Below, piece after piece: positions 25,795 to 33,531 of a DNA stretch of 64,000 bases. A program made the translations under genes and the position numbers. How positions within the stretch are numbered: position 1 is the first letter of the stretch; each line of letters opens with the position of its first letter. The stretch is from JAHBTB01 sp964451255 (GTDB taxonomy: Bacteria; Armatimonadota; Fimbriimonadia; Fimbriimonadales; Fimbriimonadaceae), in NCBI GenBank assembly GCA_964451255.1, contig CAYVHL010000001.1, positions 1-64,000 of the forward strand, in the 5' to 3' direction. Under the pieces are notes generated by a model, which worked only from the letters and a program-made list of their open reading frames with translations, was not told the DNA's origin and did not search any database.

Positions 25795-26328
25795 ATGAAA
25801 AGATTGGTCGTCTTCATCGTTGCCGCGCTAGTCGGCTTGGCCTGCGCCCCGTCCAGCGACTATCCGGCCTACGTCAAGAAAGAACTCTACGCCAAGAACG
25901 ACCTTCGTGGCAAGACAGCGCCGAAGCTGGAGGTCGGTAAATGGCTCAAGAACGGCGACCCCAAGACGGCCGGCAAAGTGGTGCTCATTGACTTTTGGGC
26001 TACGTGGTGCCCGCCGTGCCGCAAGACCATCCCCGAACTGAACGAGTGGCAGAAGAAGTTCAAAGGCGACCTCGTCGTCATCGGCGTCAGCGACGAAGCT
26101 GAAAAGACGGTCAAGGACTTCATGGGCAAGACGGCCATGGACTACTCGGTCGCGGTCGACCCAGAGAAAAAGATGTCGAACATCGTCGGCGTGCAGGGCA
26201 TCCCCCACATACTGGTGGTGACGCCTGACCACATAGTCCGATGGCAAGGATTCCCCCTACAGGCCGAAGACACCTTGACGACCGAGAAGCTCGCTCAGAT
26301 CATCAAGGCGAGCAAAAGTAAGGGATAA
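25795..26328 (+). CDS. TlpA-like thioredoxin-fold lipoprotein
   Basis: Envelope-located thiol-disulfide protein, 177 residues. The signal peptide MKRLVVFIVAALVGLACAPS ends in a lipobox (GLAC). The redox motif is WCPPC in DFWATWCPPCRKTIPEL, and the cis-Pro loop is GVQGIPHILVV. It probably reduces or resolves disulfides outside the cytoplasm, as in TlpA/ResA proteins. The frame is open 27 codons upstream, but the ATG at 25795 starts the signal peptide and sits next to a -10 hexamer. A second, larger TlpA-like protein is encoded at 41159-42295. Confidence 0.9.
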   Translation: MKRLVVFIVAALVGLACAPSSDYPAYVKKELYAKNDLRGKTAPKLEVGKWLKNGDPKTAGKVVLIDFWATWCPPCRKTIPELNEWQKKFKGDLVVIGVSDEAEKTVKDFMGKTAMDYSVAVDPEKKMSNIVGVQGIPHILVVTPDHIVRWQGFPLQAEDTLTTEKLAQIIKASKSKG

Positions 26329-26407
26329 GCGATCACAGACAGAACGAAAGCGGCGCGACAGTTGACAGGCGAAGAACGCGGCTGCAAACCGGGTCAAGCT
26401 GAGGTGC

Positions 26408-26483
26408 TGGCCCGGGCGGAGGGACTCGAACCCCCGACACCCAGTTCCGAAGACTGGTGCTCTATCCACTGAGCTACGCCCGG
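26408..26483 (-). tRNA. tRNA-Arg (anticodon TCG)
   Basis: Cloverleaf on the minus strand: acceptor CCGGGCG/CGCCCGG, D-arm GCTC...GAGC, anticodon stem CCAGT/ACTGG with loop CTTCGGA giving anticodon TCG (codon CGA), and T-loop TTCGAGT. The discriminator is G and the CCA end is encoded (26408-26410). Confidence 0.95.
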
Positions 26484-26492
26484 ACAGCGGCG

Positions 26493-26498
26493 AGGATA
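26493..26498 (-). promoter_or_regulatory. -10 hexamer of tRNA-Arg
   Basis: Minus-strand TATCCT, 9 nt upstream of the mature 5' end of tRNA-Arg. Confidence 0.45.
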
Positions 26499-26546
26499 CC
26501 TGTGGGCGGCCGCCTCCCCGGGCCTCGTTCCAGGTAGAACCGCCCT

Positions 26547-27308
26547 GTGACCCGGACCCAAGCGCAAACCCTTTGTTACGGTCGGCCCGACCAGGTCTTC
26601 GACTACTACCGGCCCGACACCTCGGCCGCCCTCCCGTTGCTTGTGTGTATCCATGGCGGCGGCTGGATCTCAGGTGACCGGACAATGTACGCCGACGAAG
26701 CTGCATGGGCGAGCCAACAGGGTGTCGCGGTCGCCTGCCCGTCCTATCGCCTTGCCCCGCTCCACACTTTTCCTGCCGCCGTGTCGGACATCCAAGCGTT
26801 CATGCGCCAGGCGCGTCGGGAATCGACAAGGCTGGGGATCGACCCGGGTCGGATCGTCGTCATGGGCAACAGCGCCGGTGGCCACCTCGCGGCCATGGCA
26901 GGCCTCTGCACCAAGGCCTTTGACGACGACGAGCCCGTCGAGCTTGCCGATGCGGTGGTAAGCCTCTCAGGCATTAGCGACCTGCAGGATCCTGACGCCA
27001 AATCAGCCCCGATCGCAAGGAGTTTTCTCGAAGAATTCATGGGCGCGACCTACAATGACGATCCTGCCCGATTCGCCGCCGCCAGCCCGATAACCTATGT
27101 CGACAGTCATGCCCCGCCGTTCCTCATCGTCCACGGCGCCGCCGACGAGATCGTCCCGATCCAACAGTCGAGAGACCTCGTAGACGCTCTCCGTAAAGCT
27201 GATCGCCCCGTGTCGTACCTGGAACTCCCTGGCGAGGGGCACTCTTACTCGCTTCCGGCTTGGGAGAGGATCCGGTTCGCGTATATGGAGTTCGTGAGGG
27301 GACTATGA
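26547..27308 (+). CDS. Alpha/beta hydrolase (esterase, HGGG-type)
   Basis: Cytoplasmic 253-residue carboxylesterase-like enzyme. The oxyanion motif is HGGGWISGDR (about residue 34), the nucleophile Ser is in GNSAGGHLA, and Asp and His complete the triad in HGAADEIVP and EGHSYSLP. The layout matches BD-FAE/kynurenine-formamidase-like hydrolases, but the substrate is not determined. It starts with GTG. Its TGA overlaps the threonine aldolase ATG (ATGA), so the two are co-translated. Confidence 0.88.
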   Translation: MTRTQAQTLCYGRPDQVFDYYRPDTSAALPLLVCIHGGGWISGDRTMYADEAAWASQQGVAVACPSYRLAPLHTFPAAVSDIQAFMRQARRESTRLGIDPGRIVVMGNSAGGHLAAMAGLCTKAFDDDEPVELADAVVSLSGISDLQDPDAKSAPIARSFLEEFMGATYNDDPARFAAASPITYVDSHAPPFLIVHGAADEIVPIQQSRDLVDALRKADRPVSYLELPGEGHSYSLPAWERIRFAYMEFVRGL

Positions 27309-28327
27309 CGGTGGACCTGCGCAGCGACACGGTGACAAAGCCGACGCCGGAGATGATGGCGGCGATCGCCAACGCCCCACTTGGAGACGACGTACTCGGC
27401 GACGATCCGACGGTCACCGATCTTGAAGCCGTCGCGGCGAGGATGACTGGCATGGAGGCGGCCGTCTTCGTCCCAAGCGGCACGATGGGCAACCAGATCT
27501 CCCTGGCGTCGTGGACGCACCCCGGCGACAGCGTCCTCATCGAGGACGAAGCCCATGTCCTCTACTACGAGTGCGGGACACCGGCGGTCCTTTCCGGCGT
27601 CGTCTTGCGAGGTGTGCCCTCTGTCGGAGGTCGGATGTCGATCGCCGACTTGGAGAAGAAGTTCCTGCGGGGCGACATCCACACGCCGGGGACCACCCTC
27701 CTGTGCCTGGAGAACACCCACAACCGCGCAGGCGGGACCGTCCTCAGCGTTGACGACCATCGCGACTACCGCGCCTTCGCCGACGCACGGGGCATCAAAG
27801 TCCACCTCGACGGCGCGCGCGTGTTCAACGCGTCGGTCGCACTCGGCGTCGATGTCAGCGAGATCACGGCCCTTGTGGACTCTGTCAGCATCTGCCTCAG
27901 CAAGGGCCTCGCATCCCCGGTGGGATCGGTCGTCTGTGGACCTTCAGAGTTCATCCGGCGCGCACGACAGTGGCGCAAGAGGATGGGTGGCGGCATGCGC
28001 CAGGCCGGGATTCTGGCCGCCTGCGGCATCGTCTCGCTGACAAAAATGGTCGACCGCTTGGCCGAAGACCATGCCCGGGCCAAGCGCGTAGCCGAGGGGT
28101 TGCAGGGCGTTTCGGGACTGACACCCCACGAAGCCGTGACCAATATCCTTATGCTTGACACGGATGTTGAGGCCGCGCGCTGGCAACGCGAACTTGAGGC
28201 AGGCGGCACCCGTTGCTACGCGGTCGGCCCTAACCGGTTGCGACTGGTGTTCCACAAAGACGTCGGTGACGAAGGTGCCGACCGTGCGGTCGAAGCCTTC
28301 CGTGAAGTCGCTGGCTCGATGAGCTAG
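27305..28327 (+). CDS. ltaE: Low-specificity threonine aldolase
   Basis: PLP-dependent fold-type I aldolase cleaving (allo)threonine to glycine and acetaldehyde. It has 340 residues. The N-terminus MTVDLRSDTVTKPTPEM is diagnostic; the PLP lysine is in SICLSKGLASPVGS, and ENTHNRAGG and VHLDGARVFNA are conserved. The ATG at 27305 overlaps the upstream esterase stop. The pairing with the esterase is unexplained; thrC-thrB lie 3 kb away but in another unit. Confidence 0.95.
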   Translation: MTVDLRSDTVTKPTPEMMAAIANAPLGDDVLGDDPTVTDLEAVAARMTGMEAAVFVPSGTMGNQISLASWTHPGDSVLIEDEAHVLYYECGTPAVLSGVVLRGVPSVGGRMSIADLEKKFLRGDIHTPGTTLLCLENTHNRAGGTVLSVDDHRDYRAFADARGIKVHLDGARVFNASVALGVDVSEITALVDSVSICLSKGLASPVGSVVCGPSEFIRRARQWRKRMGGGMRQAGILAACGIVSLTKMVDRLAEDHARAKRVAEGLQGVSGLTPHEAVTNILMLDTDVEAARWQRELEAGGTRCYAVGPNRLRLVFHKDVGDEGADRAVEAFREVAGSMS

Positions 28328-28329
28328 CC

Positions 28330-29094
28330 TCAAATCTCGGTAAGGCCGGCTTCGCCAAGGGCCTGCCTCTTCGACCTCTCGAAAGCGACCTTGGCGAGGT
28401 ACTTCATGTTGACGACGTCCTCCTTGTTGTATGCGATGAGGACGCGCAGGGCTTCTTCGTTGCCGAACTGGTGCATCCGCCAAAGCCGGATGGCATCCCG
28501 GCCCGTGAGGCCGGCTGTGTCATCGCCCCGCCAAACGCCAAACTGCCTTTCGATCGACTTGAGCCCGCCCCGGATGCCCAGGTTTTTGAACGTCGGACAG
28601 AGGTCTAAGTGGATCTGATCAAACTTGACGCCCTTGAACGCTTTCTTGAGCATAGGCACATCAAAGCCTTCCCCAAAAAACGTCACGATCATGCCGCAAC
28701 CGGCGAACACCTCCGGGAACTCAGCTAGGTCAGCCCCCTTGACGAGACACCGGAAATCGTCCCCGTCATAGAGTCCGACCAACGTGATCGCGTCGCCCTG
28801 GCCCCCACCGTCGGTCTCGATGTCCAGATACAAGATGCGGTCTTGGAACTCTGGCCAGGCTCGCCAGGCGTCACGCTGCGACAGGGCTTCGGAAAAGAAC
28901 CGGTGGTCGCGCTTTTCGAGAGCCTCCGCCGACCATCCGATGACCTCTCGCACGAGCCCACGGTCGGCGCCGCCGATTTTGAACGAGCCAGGGTCTGAAA
29001 GGTAGGCGTCCCAAGTGGTGCAACCTTGTTGCCAAAGGGACTGCTCCGTCGCCGATCCGATGCCCGGCACGTGACAGAAGGTGCTCCTCAGCAC
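28330..29094 (-). CDS. DEDDy-type RNase H-like exonuclease
   Basis: A 254-residue protein with an N-terminal helix-hairpin-helix-like stretch (HVPGIGSATEQSLWQQG) and a ribonuclease H-like 3'-5' exonuclease domain of the YprB type. Acidic residues are visible in ILYLDIETDG (DxE), TFFGEGFDVPML and YNKEDVVNM (final Tyr-x3-Asp). It is a predicted nuclease acting on DNA or RNA ends; the substrate is unknown. It starts with GTG, 9 nt after the stop of the upstream secreted protein gene, so probably the same transcript. It is convergent with ltaE, 2 bp apart. Confidence 0.85.
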   Translation of the reverse strand: MLRSTFCHVPGIGSATEQSLWQQGCTTWDAYLSDPGSFKIGGADRGLVREVIGWSAEALEKRDHRFFSEALSQRDAWRAWPEFQDRILYLDIETDGGGQGDAITLVGLYDGDDFRCLVKGADLAEFPEVFAGCGMIVTFFGEGFDVPMLKKAFKGVKFDQIHLDLCPTFKNLGIRGGLKSIERQFGVWRGDDTAGLTGRDAIRLWRMHQFGNEEALRVLIAYNKEDVVNMKYLAKVAFERSKRQALGEAGLTEI

Positions 29095-29103
29095 CTGCCG
29101 CCG

Positions 29104-29661
29104 CTAGCCTCCGCCCGATCTGCGCTCGCGGGGCACGGACTTTGTCGTACCGGAATAATCAGGTTTGGGCATGTACACGGTCATGACGCTCGATGCGGGC
29201 CAAGACTGCTTTTCCGCAGGATCTTCGTACCAGTAGTCACCGGTCCTGAAGCTGCGGTCGAACTCGCCGTTGATGCGGAGCGCGCCGCTGCCGTACCAGA
29301 CGGCGTGCATGTCCTTTCCGAACCACTCAAGTCCTCGCCATTCGCCCTCGGCGATGATCCTGCCGGTTCCGGTGAATACGGTGCGGCCGTTCTTGTCGTA
29401 CTCCTTCCGGATCTTCCCTTCGATCTGCAGGGCTTTCCCGTTGTACTTGGTGATGAGGTATGTGCCTGTGAACGACACGTCGAGACGACCCTTGCCATCT
29501 ATGACTTTGAAGCTACCGAGATTGGCGTTCATGTGCAACACGCCCATGCCCGACTTATCGGCGAAGGTGCCCATTTCCTCCGGCGTCGCCTTTTGCGCCA
29601 TGGCGCCGGCCGATAGAGCGGCCACCGCCGCCACAATCCCGATCCACTTCAAAATCCGCAT
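29104..29661 (-). CDS. Secreted protein of unknown function
   Basis: A 185-residue exported protein: signal peptide MRILKWIGIVAAVAALSAGAMA, then a beta-rich region (GSFKVIDGKGRLDVSFTGTY, GRTVFTGTGRIIAEGEWRG) resembling an adhesin-like or polymer-binding sheet. I do not recognise the family. The C-terminus is rich in Arg/Ser/Gly. It is preceded by GAGGCGAG at Shine-Dalgarno distance and a consensus TATAAT, so unlike many neighbours it has a normal leader. It probably shares a transcript with the exonuclease gene downstream. Confidence 0.75.
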   Translation of the reverse strand: MRILKWIGIVAAVAALSAGAMAQKATPEEMGTFADKSGMGVLHMNANLGSFKVIDGKGRLDVSFTGTYLITKYNGKALQIEGKIRKEYDKNGRTVFTGTGRIIAEGEWRGLEWFGKDMHAVWYGSGALRINGEFDRSFRTGDYWYEDPAEKQSWPASSVMTVYMPKPDYSGTTKSVPRERRSGGG

Positions 29662-29684
29662 TTGTCTCGCCTCTTTGATCCCTG

Positions 29685-29690
29685 ATTATA
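29685..29690 (-). promoter_or_regulatory. -10 TATAAT of secreted protein-exonuclease unit
   Basis: Consensus minus-strand TATAAT, 23 nt before the ATG at 29661, with GAGGCGAG in between. The rest of the 297-bp interval 29662-29958 shows only a weak inverted repeat (AGTTCC/GGAACT near 29840) and no gene I can support. Confidence 0.5.
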
Positions 29691-29958
29691 GACTGACGTG
29701 GGTTCGGGCCCATCACCTGCGTCCGAATCAACCGGATTCGAGAACAGCAAGTTCCCAATCGAACCGGCTCAGGTCAGGCTTTGTGCTCCCAAACGCGGTG
29801 AAATGACGTTCGGTGGATGACATCCAAAACTTGAAGCAAGTTCCTAGGGTCGGAACTGGTGAGCCCGTAAGGTTAGCAGGCCGCAGAACCGACTTTTTCA
29901 ATGGACAATGGCGCTCCGACGAATCACCCCGACGACATTTCTTGTCATCAAGCGACGC

Positions 29959-30216
29959 ATGGCCGCCGACAACTTTGTCGTCTGCCCCCTTTGCGGCGCT
30001 CTCAACGTCGTCGAAAACGAGGAGTGTTTTGTCTGCAGTTGGCACGGCACCTTCGACGCCTCGCCTGACCTAGTGGAGGGCAAGCTGGAAGAAATCGTCC
30101 GTCAATGTCCGGGCCTGTCTCGTACCCAACCCGAACTGACGCGATCCGGACTTTTCCATAGAGTTTTCCACATCGTTACCAGGCTCGTGCGCAGGCCGCT
30201 AGACCTCTGGGCCTGA
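29959..30216 (+). CDS. Small zinc-ribbon protein
   Basis: An 85-residue protein with two knuckle motifs, CPLC and CFVC, 14 residues apart, forming a likely zinc ribbon at residues about 7-26. A short helix region and a basic C-terminus (RVFHIVTRLVRRPLDLW) follow. The frame opens at 29908, but the ATG at 29959 gives a compact ribbon at the N-terminus. The function is unknown; such proteins often bind nucleic acid or protein partners. It lies 21 bp upstream of the GNAT gene and may be co-transcribed with it. Confidence 0.65.
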   Translation: MAADNFVVCPLCGALNVVENEECFVCSWHGTFDASPDLVEGKLEEIVRQCPGLSRTQPELTRSGLFHRVFHIVTRLVRRPLDLWA

Positions 30217-30237
30217 TCGACGGGTCAGACTTCGCCC

Positions 30238-30741
30238 ATGCGAGCAGAGTTGACGATCCGGAACGCCGGACCGGGCGACACATCGACTCTTCTGAACCTG
30301 ATCCGCGGCCTTGCAGAGTATGAAAGGCTGCTCGACGCCTGCGTCGCCGATGAAGAGTCGTTGGATAGACACCTCTTTGGGAATCATCCCAAGGCGTATG
30401 CTGCCATCGCCGAACTCGACGGTGATGCGATAGGCTTTGCCCTCTGGTTCTACAACTTTTCCACATTCCTATCCCAGCCTGGAATCCACCTTGAAGACCT
30501 CTTCGTGATCCCCACAATGCGGGGCAATGGCTATGGCAAAGCTCTGATCAGCCACGTGGCCCAGTTCGCCGTCGAACACGGGTGCGCCAGGTTCGAACTC
30601 TCCGTCCTGGACTGGAACGAGCCGGCCATCGGCTTTTACAAGTCTCTTGGGGCCGAAGCGCTGGACGATTGGACAAACTTCCGGCTCGTGGGGGACGCTC
30701 TTGGTCGTTTGGCCCAAGCATCTGCTCCCCTGTCATCTTGA
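30238..30741 (+). CDS. GNAT acetyltransferase (SAT-like)
   Basis: N-acetyltransferase of 167 residues. The acetyl-CoA loop is MRGNGYGKALI (Q/RxxGxG/A type), preceded by IHLEDLFVIP; the C-terminal motif is NEPAIGFYKSLGAE. The spacing matches spermidine/diamine acetyltransferase-like GNATs, but a substrate cannot be assigned from sequence. It begins with ATG at 30238; CAGACT lies 6 nt upstream, a weak version of the leaderless pattern. Confidence 0.88.
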   Translation: MRAELTIRNAGPGDTSTLLNLIRGLAEYERLLDACVADEESLDRHLFGNHPKAYAAIAELDGDAIGFALWFYNFSTFLSQPGIHLEDLFVIPTMRGNGYGKALISHVAQFAVEHGCARFELSVLDWNEPAIGFYKSLGAEALDDWTNFRLVGDALGRLAQASAPLSS

Positions 30742-30765
30742 TGGGACATCCTTGTCCAACGAGCC

Positions 30766-31218
30766 ATGTTGACCGTTGGTGAGCCATTTCCGGATTTTTC
30801 CCTAGCCGACCAAGACGGCCAGAACCATTCATTGGCCGGTTTGCGCGGCACAAAGTTCGTGATGTACTTCTATCCAAAGGACGACACACCCGGTTGCACT
30901 GTCGAGGCCTGCGAGTTCCGTGACATGGCCCAAGACATCAAGGGCGCCAAGGTCTTTGGAGTGAGCCCCGACCCTGTGAAGAGCCACCGGAAGTTCGCCG
31001 ACAAGTTCTCCCTTCCCTTCCCGCTTCTTGCCGACACAGACCAAACCCTATGCAAATCGGTCGGTGTCTGGGTCGAGAAGTCAATGTACGGCAAGAAGTA
31101 TATGGGCGTTGAACGGACCACCTTCTTGGTCGACGAACAAGGAATCGTCTCGCGGGTCTGGAACAAAGTCAAACCTGCGGGTCATGCGGCGGAAGTCGCG
31201 GAAGCAGTCAAGGCCTGA
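30766..31218 (+). CDS. bcp: Thioredoxin-dependent peroxiredoxin, Bcp/PrxQ type
   Basis: Reduces hydrogen and organic peroxides. It has 150 residues with the peroxidatic Cys in YPKDDTPGCTVEACEFRD and the resolving Cys five residues later (GCTVEAC), typical of Bcp/PrxQ. Further conserved elements are FGVSPDPVKSHRKF and RTTFLVDEQG. It stands as a single gene between the GNAT gene and panB, which has its own promoter. Confidence 0.95.
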   Translation: MLTVGEPFPDFSLADQDGQNHSLAGLRGTKFVMYFYPKDDTPGCTVEACEFRDMAQDIKGAKVFGVSPDPVKSHRKFADKFSLPFPLLADTDQTLCKSVGVWVEKSMYGKKYMGVERTTFLVDEQGIVSRVWNKVKPAGHAAEVAEAVKA

Positions 31219-31236
31219 CGCTTTGGCACACATCGG

Positions 31237-31242
31237 TACACT
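31237..31242 (+). promoter_or_regulatory. -10 hexamer of panB-panC
   Basis: GG followed by TACACT, ending 9 nt before the panB ATG at 31252, with no Shine-Dalgarno sequence. Confidence 0.55.
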
Positions 31243-31251
31243 AGGCGTCAG

Positions 31252-32037
31252 ATGGCGGTGAAAGTGACTGCTCCGGCCGTCCGGGCGATGAAGGGCTCGG
31301 GCAACCGCATCGTCTGCCTAACCGCGTACGACACACCATCGGCGGCGGTCGCCGAAAGCGCTGGCGTCGATGTCGTCCTAGTCGGTGATTCGCTCGGCAA
31401 CACCGTCTTGGGCTATGACTCGACCCTTCCCGTCACCTTGGACGAGGTCGCCCACCACCTTAGGGCGGTGCGACGCGGCCTGTCAGCACCGCTGTTGGTC
31501 GCCGACATGCCGTTCGGCTCCTACAACTCCTCAACGGCGGCGGGCGTGGACGCGGGGGTCGAACTTGTCAAGGAGGGCGCAGAAGCGGTCAAGTTAGAAG
31601 GCGACTATCCTGAAGTCGTCGCCGCCCTCGTCCGCGCCGGGGTTCCTGTCATGGCCCACGTCGGGTTCACGCCACAGTCCGTCCTGAGCTTCGGAGGGCA
31701 CCGCGTCCAGGGCAAAGGCGACCACGGAGACCAAGTCATTGCGACGGCGCTACGCCTTCAAGACGCCGGGGCGTTCTCCGTCGTCGTGGAGCTGGTGCCA
31801 GCGAGCCTCGCACAAAGGCTCACCGCAAGTCTGGACATTCCGACGATCGGGATCGGCGCCGGTCCCCATTGCGATGGCGAGATCCAGGTCTTCCACGATG
31901 TCATGGGGCTCTCCGATCGTGTCTACAGACATGCCAAAGCCTTTACCCATGGCCGCGTCGCCTTTCGGCGTGCGGCAAGAGCTTACGCGAAAGCTGTGAG
32001 GGAAAACTCCTTTCCGGGGCCGGAAAACAGCGTGTGA
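31252..32037 (+). CDS. panB: Ketopantoate hydroxymethyltransferase
   Basis: First committed step to pantothenate: transfers a hydroxymethyl group from methylenetetrahydrofolate to 2-oxoisovalerate. It has 261 residues, a TIM barrel with CLTAYDTPSA, VVLVGDSLGNTVLGYDST (metal-binding Asp), DMPFGSY, VKLEGD and IGIGAGPHCDGEIQVFHD. Its TGA overlaps the panC GTG (GTGA), so both pantoate-branch enzymes are coupled. Confidence 0.97.
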   Translation: MAVKVTAPAVRAMKGSGNRIVCLTAYDTPSAAVAESAGVDVVLVGDSLGNTVLGYDSTLPVTLDEVAHHLRAVRRGLSAPLLVADMPFGSYNSSTAAGVDAGVELVKEGAEAVKLEGDYPEVVAALVRAGVPVMAHVGFTPQSVLSFGGHRVQGKGDHGDQVIATALRLQDAGAFSVVVELVPASLAQRLTASLDIPTIGIGAGPHCDGEIQVFHDVMGLSDRVYRHAKAFTHGRVAFRRAARAYAKAVRENSFPGPENSV

Positions 32038-32864
32038 AAGTCGTCCGCACAATAAGCAGCCTGCGAGATGCTCTCGATGGGCACACTGATGTGGGATTCG
32101 TCCCTACCATGGGTGCTTTGCACCAAGGGCATGCTTCTTTGCTTGCCCGTGCAAGAGCCGATTGCCGCACCGTCGTCTTATCCATCTTTGTCAACCCCAC
32201 CCAATTCGGGCCAGGTGAAGACCTCACTAAGTACCCGCGCCAAGAAGCAAGCGATTTGCAACTCGCCGAATCCATCGGCGCTGACATCGCGTTTATCCCG
32301 ACTGTCGAAGAAATGTATCGGCGCGATGACGTGGTCGTACGCGTGTCCGGGCCGAGCCAGCTTTGGGAGGGCGCGTCAAGACCGGGCCACTTCGACGGAG
32401 TGGCGACCATCGTCAGCAAGCTCTTTCTTGCTGTAGGGCCGTGCCTGGCCTACTTTGGTCTTAAGGACCTTCAACAATGCGCGGTCGTCCGAGCCCTCGT
32501 CGAGGGCCTCGGCTTTCCCGTCCAACTGGTGTTATGCGAGACAGTCCGTGAACCTTCTGGTCTCGCGTTGTCCAGCAGAAACGCATACTTGTCGGATCAA
32601 GACCGCCTTGACGCCGCTGAACTCTTCAGGGTCCTATGTGCGACTGCCAAATGCCTACGTCTCAACGATGGCAGGAACAAAATAGACATTTATCTACAGG
32701 ACTCCGAAATCGTCCTGAAAAAGTACGGTTTTGACCTCGACTATTTTGAAGTCGTCGAACCTAATTCAATGAAGCCAAGTGAAGAAGTCCATGCTCTGGA
32801 CAGGATCATTGTTGCGGCAAAGTGGAAAGGTGTACGGCTTATCGACAACGTGCCGGTTACATAG
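32034..32864 (+). CDS. panC: Pantothenate synthetase
   Basis: ATP-dependent ligation of pantoate and beta-alanine. It has 276 residues: PTMGALHQGHASLL with the HxGH nucleotide motif, SIFVNPTQFGPGEDL, RPGHFDGVATIV, YFGLKDLQQ and the KMSKS-like LALSSRNAYL. The GTG at 32034 overlaps the panB stop; the frame is open upstream, but this start gives the family N-terminus. The last 70 codons are lower in GC than panB. panD is not in the window. Confidence 0.97.
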   Translation: MKVVRTISSLRDALDGHTDVGFVPTMGALHQGHASLLARARADCRTVVLSIFVNPTQFGPGEDLTKYPRQEASDLQLAESIGADIAFIPTVEEMYRRDDVVVRVSGPSQLWEGASRPGHFDGVATIVSKLFLAVGPCLAYFGLKDLQQCAVVRALVEGLGFPVQLVLCETVREPSGLALSSRNAYLSDQDRLDAAELFRVLCATAKCLRLNDGRNKIDIYLQDSEIVLKKYGFDLDYFEVVEPNSMKPSEEVHALDRIIVAAKWKGVRLIDNVPVT

Positions 32865-32967
32865 ACTGCCCGTTGGACTCTTGCAATATGCTAAATGATA
32901 GTGCTAGGATTCAGCTGACGGGGCGTCTCACGTAGGTGATCAGACCTTCGTTGATACGAGAATTGAA

Positions 32968-33369
32968 ATGGCTAAATCACTTGAAAAGACCAAGGCAGGT
33001 CTAAAACTCCGCACATCTCCTAAGGGCACACTCACCTTGAATTTAGGCAGAGGCAAGAAGTACACGCTGCCGTTCGAGGCCAGAATCTTGCAGTCGGACA
33101 CCTATGTGTTCATCCATGTCCCACCCAGCGCCGAGATCTTCTCGATCGCTGACAAAGGGTTCAAGGTCGTCACGGACGCGGCGGAAGCCGAAAAGGCGGC
33201 CGGTAGCTTCCGCCGGAGCCGCAAGTCGTCGGGCCGTTCGAGCAAGGCGGCAGAGATCCCCGCAGAACTCAAGGCCGCGCTCAGCAGGCTTCCTGCCGGC
33301 CATAAGCTGGCACCATCCGCCGACGGCTCTTACAAACTTGTCAAGACCCGCAGACGTCGTAAAGGCTGA
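32968..33369 (+). CDS. Basic protein of unknown function
   Basis: A 133-residue Lys/Arg/Ser/Ala-rich protein I do not recognise. An N-terminal beta-like region (KGTLTLNLGRGKKYTLPFEARI, then TYVFIHVPPSAEIFSI) is followed by a basic low-complexity linker (FRRSRKSSGRSSKAAEI) and a basic end (LVKTRRRRKG). High positive charge suggests nucleic-acid or ribosome association, but this is inference. A possible promoter upstream (TTGCAA, 18 bp, TAGGAT) and a strong hairpin downstream support a monocistronic unit. Confidence 0.65.
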   Translation: MAKSLEKTKAGLKLRTSPKGTLTLNLGRGKKYTLPFEARILQSDTYVFIHVPPSAEIFSIADKGFKVVTDAAEAEKAAGSFRRSRKSSGRSSKAAEIPAELKAALSRLPAGHKLAPSADGSYKLVKTRRRRKG

Positions 33370-33399
33370 ACGCGACCCAATCCAAGATCAAGCTTAGTT

Positions 33400-33426
33400 G
33401 ACGGCGGGCCGCTTTGGCCCGCCGTC
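33400..33426 (+). terminator. Hairpin terminator after basic-protein gene
   Basis: Perfect 11-bp stem (GACGGCGGGCC/GGCCCGCCGTC) with loop GCTTT, 31 bp after the stop at 33369. No U-run follows, so termination may be imperfect. Confidence 0.6.
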
Positions 33427-33441
33427 ACATTGTGCCGAAAG

Positions 33442-33447
33442 TAAAAT
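33442..33447 (+). promoter_or_regulatory. -10 hexamer of tRNA-Thr
   Basis: TAAAAT ending 9 nt upstream of the mature 5' end of tRNA-Thr. Confidence 0.45.
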
Positions 33448-33456
33448 GGACTTCGC

Positions 33457-33531
33457 GCCGAGTTAGCTCAGTGGTAGAGCAACCGCCTTGTAAGCGGTAG
33501 GTCGTCGGTTCAAATCCGTCACTCGGCTCCA
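33457..33531 (+). tRNA. tRNA-Thr (anticodon TGT)
   Basis: Acceptor GCCGAGT/ACTCGGC, D-arm GCTC...GAGC, anticodon stem ACCGC/GCGGT with loop CTTGTAA (anticodon TGT, codon ACA), T-loop TTCAAAT, discriminator T and encoded CCA (33529-33531). Its last 13 bases lie antisense to the 3' end of the convergent MFS gene. Confidence 0.95.
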
